DNA of 64,000 bases from the NCBI RefSeq assembly GCF_918797505.1, contig NC_092797.1:27231372-27295371 (forward strand), written 5' to 3'. The notes under the pieces were generated by a model, which had not been told where the DNA came from, searched no databases, and was given only the letters and a program-made list of their open reading frames with translations. Made by a program: the position numbers and the translations under genes. Below are positions 1-10,700 of the stretch, piece by piece. Source of the DNA: Bemisia tabaci (lineage: Eukaryota > Arthropoda > Insecta > Hemiptera > Aleyrodidae). Within the stretch, counting starts at the first letter, position 1. Every line of letters starts with the position of its first letter.

Positions 1-28
1 ATCTTGTAAGATGAAGTGTTTCAGCACC

Positions 29-269
29 ATGGAGGGTGAACACGTCGCTCTTTCAACGCACTCTGCAGTTCTGCGACACCCAAACGCCACCAAGCCATGT
101 GTTATCAAAGGGAATTGAGCATCGTAAATTTTTTTTTGTCAACACCCTTACAGATGTCGACATCGGTGCACAGGATATAAAATCTTACTTGCAAAGCATC
201 TTACAAGTCACCTGCGGAGAATCTTCTCTTAAGAGTTTACTCCGTTTAACTGAACATAACCCGCAATGA
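29..269 (+). pseudogene. Possible decayed BEL/Pao retrotransposon pol fragment
   Basis: Two overlapping frames carry pieces that resemble BEL/Pao reverse transcriptase. The frame from the ATG at 29 reads HSAVLRHPNATK, like the conserved block before the RT core. A frame covering 36-269 contains FFVNTLTDVDIGAQDI followed by LKSLLRLTEHNP, which resembles the region after the polymerase YVDD box and the later LRKW block. The catalytic Asp pair is not intact, the two pieces lie in different frames, and most of the intervening RT domain is absent, so the copy would be dead. The longer frame starts at GTG, not ATG. The similarity was judged by eye from remembered family motifs and could be chance. 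Confidence 0.28.
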
Positions 270-333
270 CCTCTATCGCTGAAGAGTGCTAGGAAGTTAG
301 TGCATCCCGGGTCAAAGTAACTTGCACAACCTT

Positions 334-719
334 AATTGGACGTATTTATGCGAAAAGGAGATATGTGGAAGTGGAAAGATGGGGTGTGCTCGTTAGTGGT
401 CGGGCCATAAGAATGAATGGGGAATAATTGTGCGCCAGTGACGTCAGCGGCAATGAGTGCGCACTCTAACGACAGGGAGATGGTCGTCGGGGCGCTCTAA
501 CTCATGAGCCCTGTCCACAACGCTCTCTTGCCATGCCCGCGGCTCATGAGTTAGCATATTTTGGCGCTTAGCTCCTTTTGATTTAATAGAAAATCCCGCT
601 TTTCAATTTCCTCAAAAGGAGCTATATCCACTTTTACATTGTTTCTTATGGCCCAACTAACGAGCACACCCCATCTTTCCACTTGCACATATCTCCTTTT
701 AGCATAAATACGTCCAATT
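334..719. mobile_element. 386-bp inverted-repeat element (family A)
   Basis: Long imperfect terminal inverted repeats begin AATTGGACGTATTTATGC and run about 80 bp on each side (334-413 against 638-719), through AAAGGAGATATGTG and GATGGGGTGTGCTCGTTAG. A smaller inverted pair around CTCATGAG lies inside. No coding frame is present, so it is a non-autonomous element. The target duplication could not be resolved. A more decayed relative probably flanks the insertion at 37241-37500. Confidence 0.75.
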
Positions 720-1753
720 TCGATACACAAAGGGGTTCGCGAAAATATTAGAAGCGCCGAGAGACGAGTATCGCCGTAAAAAAAACTCGGAGGAACCGGG
801 ACGGCGCAACATCTTAATGCAGTTACAGCACCTTTGCACGAGCGGAGAGAGAGAGAGAGGGAGGCCGACTTTCAAAATTTGAAACGACAACAGTTGCATT
901 ATTCATGAGGACGGAGAGTACACGTGATAGGAGTTTGGAGACGGAGGAGGCGGGGATCCTAGACTCCCGATGAGCGCCGCGGGAGGCGGGGGGAGGGGGC
1001 GGGGGGCGGGGGGTGTTGAAAGTTACAGATCAGGGATTCAGGCTTGAGGCTGGATACAGATTACAGGTGGATGAGGTGGAGTTACTAGCGTATCGTCCAT
1101 CAATTTGGAGAAGTGAAAACGCTCTCCGGCGGAGAGTGGGTCAGTGTGCTAACCGAATCGGTTCGTTCTGCCGATCCCTGGTCCCTGTATTTGAATTCTC
1201 GGTCCGGGTGCTTTTAGCGCCACGTTCCGAGCGAAGAAAGCGTCGCCCTGGGCGCACTGAAATTGGTGCAGAGATCCGAACGGAAGCGTGCTGCTTTGCA
1301 CGAATAAGTCCATGTTTCGGCTTTGGGAAATGTAAAGACATTGCGATAGTCTTGGCTAAGAGGAAGTGAATTTAATCGTGGCGATTATTCAACGACTGGG
1401 TCATTTTTGGTCGAATAGGCGAATCTTTGAAAGAGCTTTACAGTACAAGAGGAATGAATAAAGAAAACAAGTACATAAAAAATAGGTGAAATACGTTGAA
1501 GGATATGAAAAAATTTTAGCTTTGAAAAAAAAAAATTTAAAAATGCTCCTCGCGTTGTACATTAAAATAAAAGTTGATAAAACTAGATCACGCAGTCATT
1601 CAAAACGCGTGGATAACATTATAACTGCAACATATTTCAAGGTAAAAATTGAGGGAAATACTATCTAACAACTATCCAAACGATTACAAGTACCGATTGG
1701 CCGACCATCAACTATCACGTGTGTTCAACCAATCCGGAGTAGGCAACATGTGT
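720..1753. other. Non-coding stretch with a G-rich tract
   Basis: No supportable gene. A run of (GA)n lies near 846-860. At 978-1016 the + strand has several runs of three or more G (GGGAGG, GGGGGGAGGGGG, GGGGGG), which meets the simple G-quadruplex pattern. The 118-codon frame at 1013-1369 starts at TTG and has no recognisable domain, so I treat it as chance. Confidence 0.5.
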
Positions 1754-1839
1754 GGCAGTAGCCAATCATCAATGAGGGGTGAGCGCAAGACATCCAATGG
1801 GAGCAGTTCGTATTGCACTCACCCCTCATTGGCTGCCGC
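1754..1839. repeat. Short inverted repeat (GAGGGGTGAG stem)
   Basis: The left arm GCCAAT...GAGGGGTGAGCGCAA and the right arm (reverse complement GCCAATGAGGGGTGAGTGCAA) pair across about 30 bp. The left arm carries a 7-nt insertion, CATCAAT. It could be a tiny MITE or a solo hairpin. Confidence 0.45.
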
Positions 1840-2179
1840 CCCATATCGTTGTGTCTCTCACGAAAGAACGTACGCACATTCCAATGTTGCCCAATTTCTC
1901 CTCGAAAACTGCAATTTTAACTGTAGCATCTTGGGCACATCTGACTGAAAATTTCACGGATTTTCCATCTGGTGTCTCATGCAAAAATCAGAAAATTTTG
2001 GACAACGATTGCGCAGGTAAATTCTTGTAAAAAATTAAATTGTTTGAGTTAATTTTGTAACCCTAGAAATAAGTTGCGTTCCTTCGTCGGGAAGACGATA
2101 TGTATATTCCATCATTGAATTGCATCATATCACTATGTAGTTGCCGAGGTTTTTTTTAACATATTTTGATTTTACTTTT

Positions 2180-2180
<1 letters not shown>

Positions 2181-2226
<46 letters not shown>
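2181..2226 (+). repeat. Poly-T tract, about 45 nt
   Basis: A nearly pure T run, equal to poly-A on the - strand. It could be the tail of a minus-strand retroposon, but no SINE or LINE body is recognisable to its left. It could equally be a simple repeat. Confidence 0.8.
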
Positions 2227-2228
<2 letters not shown>

Positions 2229-2383
2229 AGCAGTTGATAATGATACCCTGATGCGTCAAAATGCCGTGCATTTGTTTTTCATGTTAGTTATCAGCCTGCT
2301 TCCCTCGCTCTTTCCTGGTATCCCATATGTATATCCCTCCGCGCAAACCGAAAAGAGTACGTGACGTGCGATAAAAATTGCAA

Positions 2384-4516
2384 CGGCGCACTATGGTCCA
2401 CAGACTGGATTTAACGGAACTTTATTCGAAAATGCACTGCACCGTTATAAAAGGTGTTGAATCTTATGTTTTTTGGGTCGCTGATTTCATTTTACATCTT
2501 AGTTTAACAAAATATTAACATCCTGACCGAGAAACTTAACCTCAAATGTGATTTCTGGCGCTTTTAAGACTGAAGATTTTTTCCACCCTATTTTGACATG
2601 TATAAAAATAATAACAAAAGTGTCTCTCTGTCGAGATCAGACTATTCTCATTTATTTTTAGGCGGTAAATCCGAATATGACCTCCGTTTTGGTCCATCAC
2701 CCTTAAATTTTCCGGAAAAGCCGATTTTACCCGGAAAAATGGACATTTTTGGTGTTTTTGCGACTGTTGACCTCTGCAACATGTAGGTAAAATTTTTTCC
2801 AGGTACTAAATAGTACTAGTTCGATGTACTTTGATCTACTGAGTCCGAAAATGACCTTTGTTTTTTCTTATCACCTCTCTTTTTTCCGAAAAAGCGACTT
2901 TTTCCCGGGAAAATGAGCAATTTTGACGTATTTTTGTCATAATTGCAATTCATGTTGATAAATTATACTGGACCCGTGGTAAAGCGATTCTGTCATGTAT
3001 ATTAAGCTGCTAAATCCGAATATGACATAGGTTTTGGTTTATCACCCTCCAGTTCTCCGATAATGCCGATTTTTCCGCGCCTTTTGAGTAAAACCTTTCC
3101 CGGACTCTTGTGTTAAAAATACGGTTTAAAATTGATTTCGATGTTTGATATATCGATTCTTATGTATTTTGACTTGCTAAACCCAAATATGACCTTAGAT
3201 TTTTCCTATCACCCCTCATTATCCCGGAAAATTCAATTTTCCTCGGAGAACGAGCTTTTTTCGGTATTTTTGCGCCAATTTTCCTATTCTATGGAGTTGT
3301 AGCGATTTTCCAAGTTCCTCTTTAGGTCTTCTCTGACGTCTTAAGAAACATTCAACCGGAGTTCGACCTCAAATTGCCTCTTACAACCCCCCGTTTTCCT
3401 CAGAATACGGAAAATCGTCGCAAAAATACCAAAAAAGCTCGTTCTCCGAGGAAAATTGAATTTTCCGGGATAATGAGGGGTGATAGGAAAAATCTAAGGT
3501 CATATTCGGGTTTAGCAAGTCAAAATACATAAGAATCGATATATCAAACATCGAAATCAATTTTAAACCGTATTTTTAACACACTTAGAGTCCGGGAAAG
3601 GTTTTACCCAAAAGGCTCGGAAAAATCGGCATTATCGGAGAACTGGAGGGTGATAAACCAAAACCTATGTCATATTCGGATTTAGCAGCTTAATATACAT
3701 GACAGAATCTCTTTATCACGGGTCCAGTATAATTTATCAACATGAATTGCAATTATGACAAAAATACGTCAAAATTGCTCATTTTCCCGGGAAAAAGTTG
3801 CTTTTTCGGAAAAGTGAGAGGTGATAAGAAAAAACAAAGGTCATTTTCGGACTCAGTAGATCAAAATACATCGGAATACTTTTATTTTGTACCTAGAAAA
3901 AATTTAACAGTCGCAAAAACGCCAAAAATGCATGGAATATTCCACATTTTGATGTACGGAGGTGCACTCCGAAAAAAATTAATTTCGACCGTTAGGCGCA
4001 AAAAGGCGCAATTTAAATTGGCATCATTTTAAAGTCAAGGATATGTTGAACAAGATTTTTCAATCCGCAAAGCATTAACTAGAATTAAAAAAAAGTTAGA
4101 GCTTCCTAAAAATTACGAATTTCACTGATTTCTAGCATTTTTTGGCGTATGTTTGGAGCGTTCAAAAGCATACAAATTTCGGTTCAAAATTAATGAAACG
4201 GGGTGAAAAGGAAGTCACTTGCCATCAGGTGGATCCATGTTGCCCAAAAATTTACATAGATGAGGCGTAACTCGGTAAAATAAACACCCTGTAACGCACC
4301 ACCGAATGCGGCTCACAATCAGCTAATGAAGACCTACCGCGCGCTCTGTTGTTAGGGTCCGTCACAATCTTATAAATCATTATTAGTCGATGAAAACTTA
4401 GGTGACGATCCATGAGAGTATGTATGATAAAACCGTAGTGCCAAACTTTAATTTTTTCCACCCTCAAAATTTGACTAAAGTTCCGTTAAATAGGGTCTGT
4501 GGACCATAGTGCGGCG
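2384..4516. mobile_element. Non-autonomous Transib-type fold-back transposon with CGGCG duplication
   Basis: The element spans 2389-4511. Its termini are inverted, beginning CACTATGGTCCACAGA and continuing with TTTAACGGAACTTTA. It is bracketed by a 5-bp direct repeat CGGCG (2384-2388 and 4512-4516). Known Transib transposons have CACWATGG ends and GC-rich 5-bp CGNCG target duplications, so both diagnostics fit. Inside is a second, larger inverted repeat (about 2745-3274 against 3419-3930). Its arms are themselves diverged tandem modules of roughly 170 bp, each with an AATATGACCT...TATCACCCTC...CCGGAAAA core. There is no transposase frame, so it would need enzyme supplied in trans. The Transib assignment is inferred from the termini alone. 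Confidence 0.82.
2745..3930. repeat. Internal palindrome of the Transib-type element
   Basis: The arms at 2745-3274 and 3419-3930 pair with about 90% identity by eye around a loop of roughly 145 nt. The left arm begins with the end of a first diverged module (about 2668) and holds three more starting near 2840, 3014 and 3178. Each module has a Y(C/T)GAAWATGACCT-like segment, a TATCACC segment and a CCGGRAAA segment. This shows tandem amplification before the palindrome formed. Confidence 0.8.
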
Positions 4517-5960
4517 CGACGCGGCTCGGCGGCGGGAAGGAAGTGCGACTGTTTGGCTTAGCGGGACAGGGGTATTATTCATTATCAGCATGCTCCATCT
4601 AATTCCAACCATCAATTGGGTTTTCGCCCCGATCCATTGGCTGCATAATCGCCGATGCGGTTATTACGGCCCGGCCGTGACGTGCGCCAGCGCTCTCTGC
4701 CCGCCGCGGACGGGGGACGGCAACGTGCCCAAAGCCCCCCCCCCCCCCCCGCTCCGCTCCCCGCACTTAGTCCCCGAACCCCCAATTCATTTTACTCTCC
4801 TTTTCCCTCCGCGTTACTCCCAAAGATGTTTATCGGCTACTAACCGAGAGCATGCAGCTGATCACCACGGAATCATACTTGTACTTCCTATTGCCAAATG
4901 GACAGAGGAATGAGCATTCGTACCACGTCTTGCATGTCAATCGAACCGAATCAGTTTGTAGATAAAAAAATGAAAAATAAAGGAATGGGTGTATCATATA
5001 AAATTGCAAAGAAGAGAAACAGAGAGAATTTAAAGATGAGGAAAAAGGCCAAGACCGCTATCGAGTGCCAAACAGAAAATACTAGAAAAAGTAGAAATGA
5101 CGAAACGAAATTGCGCGAAAAGTAGGAGGAAAAGAACCAGGCACTGAAGGAAAGACCTGAGGGTTAGATTTTACTTGTTCTAGGGTACGGGGCCCATTTC
5201 ATAAAATCTCATTTATTTCAGTATAATTTGATGAAAAGTTTCACAATGGAAAGGAAACATTTCCCCATGAGGGGAAGCCTAAAGATGAAATGATTTTCAG
5301 ACACCACAGCAAATTTGTCTAAAAACAACTTATTTTAGTTTGAAAATTCTTTGTGGTTTAATGTTTGTAAAAAGTATGTCCCTAAAGTAGAAAACAACTA
5401 AAAATCCAGCTTTATAGCCCAACAACTCCGAAGAATTTCATGTGACTATCACGCTTCAGGATCCTATGATCACGTGTTTCCTGCAATATTACACATTTTG
5501 TTACCTGAAGGATTTTTAAACCATTTTGGATTTCTTTGCGTAAAAGAAAAATAGGGATAAACAATAATTTACCCGGTTAACAGAATTAAATTCAAATATT
5601 TGAAGAAAGGAAAAAATAGAAATGGAAACAAAATAACCAAGGATTCTGAAATCTGGCAGAAGCGCGATTCCGACAATCGATTCGAGGCGTAATTGGACAA
5701 ATATGGGTCACAACTCTGCAGTGTTGTTGGCGCCAAATTCGAATCACCGCCTCGAAATCAAACTTAAGTGAGCGATGGTGGGCCCTCGGATCCACACGCT
5801 ACGCCACCAGCCCTCTAATTTGCGTTAACATGCTACAGCACGACGACCAATCAGCTGATCGCTCTCCTATCACCTTCTTCGCCACTAGCACAAACAAGCT
5901 GCAATCATTAGCCGGAACGATCTTTGAATCTCGACTGAATCTACCAAAAAAACATCATAC
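4517..5960. other. Non-coding stretch
   Basis: No supportable gene. A poly-C run of 12 or more lies at 4735-4750. Around 5640-5765 two short segments containing TCGAGGCG and its complement CGCCTCGA form a weak inverted repeat. The frames at 4509-4913 and 4898-5125 have no domain that I recognise, and the first starts inside the transposon end. Confidence 0.45.
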
Positions 5961-6468
5961 AATGGAGATGTTGCATGTGTGAGGAATTTGTGATTTGACT
6001 GTTGATCCTTCTGTAAAAGTTCGCGAGAAACACGATGGTGCTACTGGTTTTCTTTGAAATCATCTCCCAAGCTAAAAAAAACTTCTCAAGTTGAGGCCAA
6101 AATGGAGGGTATATCCCACGCTATCCTGAGAGTCCACCTCCACATCAAGACAAACTCTCCATGCAAAGATAGGGAGCAAATACATTAGCAGTGATGCCGT
6201 GTTTTCAGTTTTAGAGTCCCCAAATAAAGTGGCAGCCCTGTCAATGTATTTGCTCCCTATCTTTGCATGGCGAGTTTGTCTTGATGTAGAGAAGGACTCT
6301 CAGGATAGCGTGGGATATTCACTCCATTTTAACCTCAACTTGAGAGTTTTTTTTGAGCTTGGGAGTTGATTTCAGAGAAAACCAGTGGCACCATCGTGTT
6401 TCTCGCGAACTTTTGCATGAGAATCAACAGTCAAATCGCAAATTCCTCACACATGCAACATCTCCATT
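5961..6468. mobile_element. 508-bp fold-back element, copy F1
   Basis: An almost complete palindrome. The ends are AATGGAGATGTTGCATG and its complement. The arms run inward through TCTCGCGAA, CCCAAGCT, ACTCTCAGGATAGCGTGGGA and CTATCTTTGCATGG to a unique centre of about 70 bp (about 6180-6250). It has no coding capacity. A second copy of exactly 508 bp lies at 54935-55442 in the opposite orientation, judged by the centre. Target duplications are not clear. Confidence 0.85.
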
Positions 6469-6599
6469 TTGAAAATTTTCGATACTGCAACGTGCTGTGC
6501 ATACAATTTCAATTCAGAAACATGGTCGGATTGCTTCATATCTTGCCCCGTCTATTGGTCCATTGGGCGTCTACAATTTGACAAGACTGGCCTCTAGAA

Positions 6600-7010
6600 G
6601 CTGCTACACGTAAGATATGCAAAGTCCCTCGGCAACACCGGCGACGCAGCGGGTAAGACGGACGACGTGCGTATTAATCTTAAGCAAAGAGTCGTAAAGG
6701 TTACTCAGTCGGAGGATGCTCAACGGTTGGGCAGCGGGCAGCGGGCCGTCACTTATTATGTCGGGGATCGCTTAATTTCGACGCGAGCACCTTTATTAAT
6801 CGCCTCGTTATGATTCATCGCTCATTTTCTGGGGTTTCGCAGCCCCGCGCGGCCAAGCGAGAGTACGACGTCTGCCACGACGGCCACGCCGGACCGCGGA
6901 CGGCGGCTGCATCCAGATGACCGAATCAACAACGCTCATTTTTCAGGAGGCCACGCGGTGTCATAGTGCCCGGCCGCCGCCGACGCTAAGTGGGCGGAAT
7001 GTCAGCCGTT
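6600..7010. promoter_or_regulatory. GC-rich island with homeodomain-like AT motifs (putative cis-regulatory)
   Basis: A CpG-rich block in AT-rich surroundings, with clustered AT-rich sites between about 6755 and 6830 (CTTAATTTCG, CTTTATTAATCG, GTTATGATTCATCG). Short homeodomain-like motifs set in GC-rich sequence resemble arthropod conserved non-coding elements. There is no coding frame. The regulatory role is an inference. Confidence 0.22.
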
Positions 7011-7166
7011 CGGACCTGGAGAATACCTTTATAAGGTGAGTATACAGTATAGACACTGCTGCCGTCTTACTCAATGGGTCTGTTGCAAGCACGAGATGCA
7101 GCCGAGTGAATGCACCTTGGAGACAAAATTCGCTCGAAAATCACGTTGGGCACATCAAAAAGTCTG

Positions 7167-7706
7167 CAGTGTCTAGTTTTTTTTTTTCATTTTGGGAAAT
7201 CCTGATTTTTGACTGCTAAATCCTGATTTCATAATTTTTCGAAATCCTGATTTTTTTTCGGAAAAAATTAAAAATTCTGCATAAGAGTATGCGCACTGGA
7301 AAAAAAATACATTGGATCTAGAGTCCAGACTCTTGAAAACTTTGACAAGAGAAAGGACTCTTGATTCAATCAGATTTAAGCTTAAATCAAGAGCCAAGCC
7401 TCTTAATTTAAGCGGATTTCCTTTTGATTTAAGCTTAAATCTGATTGAATCAAGAGTATTTTTTCTTGTCGATGTTTTAAGAGCCTGGACTCTAAATACA
7501 ATGTGTTTTTTTTTCCCAGTGGAAAGCAAAAGTTCACAAAAATAGCCCGATAAAAAATCCGATCGGACGGCCGACTTTTCTCAAATCCTGATTTTATGAC
7601 CGATTTTTCCTTAAATCCTGATGATAAAATCAAGATTAAATCCTGATTGACCTCAAATCCAGATAGAATCGGGAAACTCGAAAGAAACCTGATACTAGAG
7701 ACCCTG
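7167..7706. mobile_element. CAG-terminated non-autonomous element, interrupted by a MITE
   Basis: The left end is CAGTGTCTAGT and the right end is the complement of CAGGGTCTCTAGT. The body is made of degenerate copies of AAATCCTGATTTT on both sides of a younger MITE (7294-7521). The architecture, a CAG..GTCT terminus plus internally repeated short motif, matches the family at 23849, 37241 and 53934. A hAT-like assignment is only suggested by the CAG start. Confidence 0.5.
7294..7521. mobile_element. MITE family B, copy 1 (CACTGG termini)
   Basis: A palindromic element of about 228 bp with termini CACTGGAAAAAAA. Its arms include ATTGGATCTAGAGTCCAGACTC and a TTGATTCAATC core. It lies inside an older CAG-terminated element, so it inserted later. 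Three other copies are at 21718, 29568 and 32605. It encodes no protein. Confidence 0.85.
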
Positions 7707-10700
7707 GTCTAAAATCCACTCCTTAGCGCGCAAGCTGCGTTGTTTTTAGGATGCTTTTTTTTGGTTTCCACTGATCAAGTTTGCACAGGCAGAGGAGTAA
7801 GAAAGAATTACCCTGAGAGAACAAACAAAACAAAACGAGTCGTTTAGACATGTTGGTGATTCAGCTAACTTGCGTGAAAATTAAGTATGAAACTGGAATT
7901 CTTGTCATACAGAGCAAAAGTTGATTCGAGCACAGCTTTCCTTCGAGGAAATTTGATGTTTGGTGCAACACTAGGTAGACATTGGTCTATGGCAAACTGT
8001 GCTCAAATAAGCTTTCTCTCTTTGATATGAAAATTTCAGCTTTGTACTTGATTTTGAGTCACATTTGCTAGATCACCAACGCTGTCGAAATCCGGTATTG
8101 AATACTGCCCCGAATACCTGGCAAGCACAGAGCGCATAGCTGGCGCAGCGATACAACTATTTAAACTCGTGGGAGTGCGGATTGCCTACACCATCAACCG
8201 AAGGCGCATCTTGCTGAATGTTTTGATAACTCCAAAATTTGGAAACAGCACGTTCCGAACCAGCTACTAACAATCCTCGATGGGAACTCATTCCGCTGAT
8301 TCAATAAGGTCGAATACTTCCCTAGTTACAAGTGCACATCATCCATCTAAAGCTTCATCCCTCTTTTTCCAACGCTGAAAAATCATCCTTTGAGCAGCAG
8401 CACTGCACCAGTGTGTTAATATTATAAATGAACCCGAGGAATTAAACAGCTCAGTATTTAGTACGTTACGCCTAACCAGACGCTCATCGCTTATTCGTTG
8501 GGACTGAACCTCTGCGAGGAGCTTCTCATGCCACGAGGTTGCCGAATTGCCTCAGAAAATGCTAGAATTTCTGGCATTCGGTGTTGCACACACCGCGCAT
8601 CCGGCAACAGTGCGCCGGAGGATTACGCTTTGATTAATTCAACTTCTTGGATCTCCAGATTCGTTGCTACGGAGGAGCGACTTATGACCCTAATCCTCGG
8701 AAAAGCACTCGAGAAAAAGCTAGGACGAGTTTGATTAACCTGCTCCTTGCTTTATGATTTCACAAACCTCGCAGGCACCAGATTCAACCGATTTGATATA
8801 TGGTCTGATGGAATATTATATGCTCCGAGAAAAATGTATGACTCGGTAACGCTCTTTTTGTTTGGCGATGTTACGTTTGAGCTCGAGGAAAAATGGTATA
8901 CCCGAGAGAGAGTATACCATGAATTGCACTCTCCAGGTAAATCAATTTCAGATGAAAACGTTCAATTAAGTAACGACTAGATCGAGAATTGACGAGTTGA
9001 CGTTGATCGAATGAACGAAAAGAGACCAGCCAACATGTGCGAGATCGGACAACCCCGGGGGAGAAAATTGACGAAAAGAGCTGTGTCCTGGGTCGTCTTA
9101 AGTGTCGTCTAGCGCCAGGGATGGCTGTAAAGCGATATGCAAAATTGTAAAAGACAATATTAGAATAAGGCATACTGTAGCGACTGGAGTGAGCATTTTT
9201 GCGTCACAAGTTTTTACCAAATTAAACGAGTCAAGGCTTAATGATTCGAAAAGATTATTCGGCGTTACCGTACCGCCGCAAAATACGTTATTCGTGATTT
9301 AAATATTGAACTATTACGAGGCTCAAAAATAATGCAGCCGGGTAATACATCTATGCACAATTTTTTTTTATCAAAAGCTGAACATTTGACACCAGTTTTT
9401 ACAACCACGTAAAATGAAAAAGATTTAAATTTTGGCGCCTATATCAAAAAGGCGTCACTACCAATAAGGTAACATGATATGTAATGTACCATGTATACGT
9501 GGTACATCAGGGGGATACCAACGGCTGGAAAGGGCGCATCTGGTAACCAGAGGCGCCCAATACTTAAGCAGGCAGAGCGAGGACCGAGTAAAACGCGATT
9601 TGAATATAAGTCTGTTATCAAGTCTGCAATCTTGCAACTTCCAACGGAACTGGAAAAAATCCGTTTCCCTCACTTCCATCCACACTGAGAATTTCCTCTT
9701 TCACAGAGTAAATAGATAGAAAATAAAGTAAAATAAAATTTGCTCGGCTGAGCGGGAGAGATATTTTGCCTCGACCTTTCCTCGGTGACAATGCGTGAAA
9801 ATTCGACCCGACGCGACGGTCAACGGCGGGAAAAAAGGGGGATAATTCCGGCTGAAGAGGGGGCGGGGCGGAGGGGAGGGGTAAAGCCGGAACCAAACGC
9901 GAGATGCTGAAAAATAGTTGACATCATTTCACGAATGCCGGGCAAGAGATAGTTCCTTAGTTTGAATGCGGCGAGTCTCGCGGGAAATCCACCGACTCGC
10001 TGTTACCAAGTTGCGCAAAATAAAACCCCTGTAAAAATAAAGCGTGACTGACTGTCTTATTTAAAACTTGTTAGAGCTTTAGGTTTCCCGAAAATAGTGT
10101 GCAAGAGCCATGTTTAATGGAAAAGATGGATTGCTGATCGACCAATTAAAGTGTTAAAAAATATATCCGACATGTATCAAAAGTACGTTTTACAATGAAG
10201 GAAAGCTAATTTAATCGGGGAGGTGGTTAAATTAATAATAAAAAGTTATACGCGGACCAGTCGTGACTAGAAATAATGTTTTTCGACGGAAAGTTGCAGA
10301 AAGCGGGGGGGGGGGATTAGATTTTATTAACTTGTAAAAACCATCGGCCTCATCTTTTGAAACTCAAAAACGCTTAAAGTTTTTTAAGGCCTGTACCGTA
10401 AAATGGATAAAATAAAACTGAGATTTTTTATAGAATTCCAAATTTTCGGATGAAATTAATTGGCAGATGACAGGTTTTGCTATTTCTTGTTCAATGCAAA
10501 ACTTTTTGGGGAACAACTGACAACAAAGCTCAAGCTATATTTGTCCGTATGCTCCGCGTTCAAAAGCAAACCAGAAAATTGCAAGTGCATAGCGTCCCTC
10601 AAAGCACTATAAAATTGCCAAGCTCACCAATTTTCCGGAGTTAGAAATTAATTTTTACTGGGGCTCTTCTACTACGTAATTTTTTAAAATGCTTACTACG

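Noticed and set aside
3742..4032. 96-codon frame on the + strand
   Set aside because: Lies within the palindromic arm of the Transib-type element.
4509..4913. 134-codon frame on the + strand
   Set aside because: Starts in the Transib-type terminus and crosses a poly-C run; no recognisable protein.
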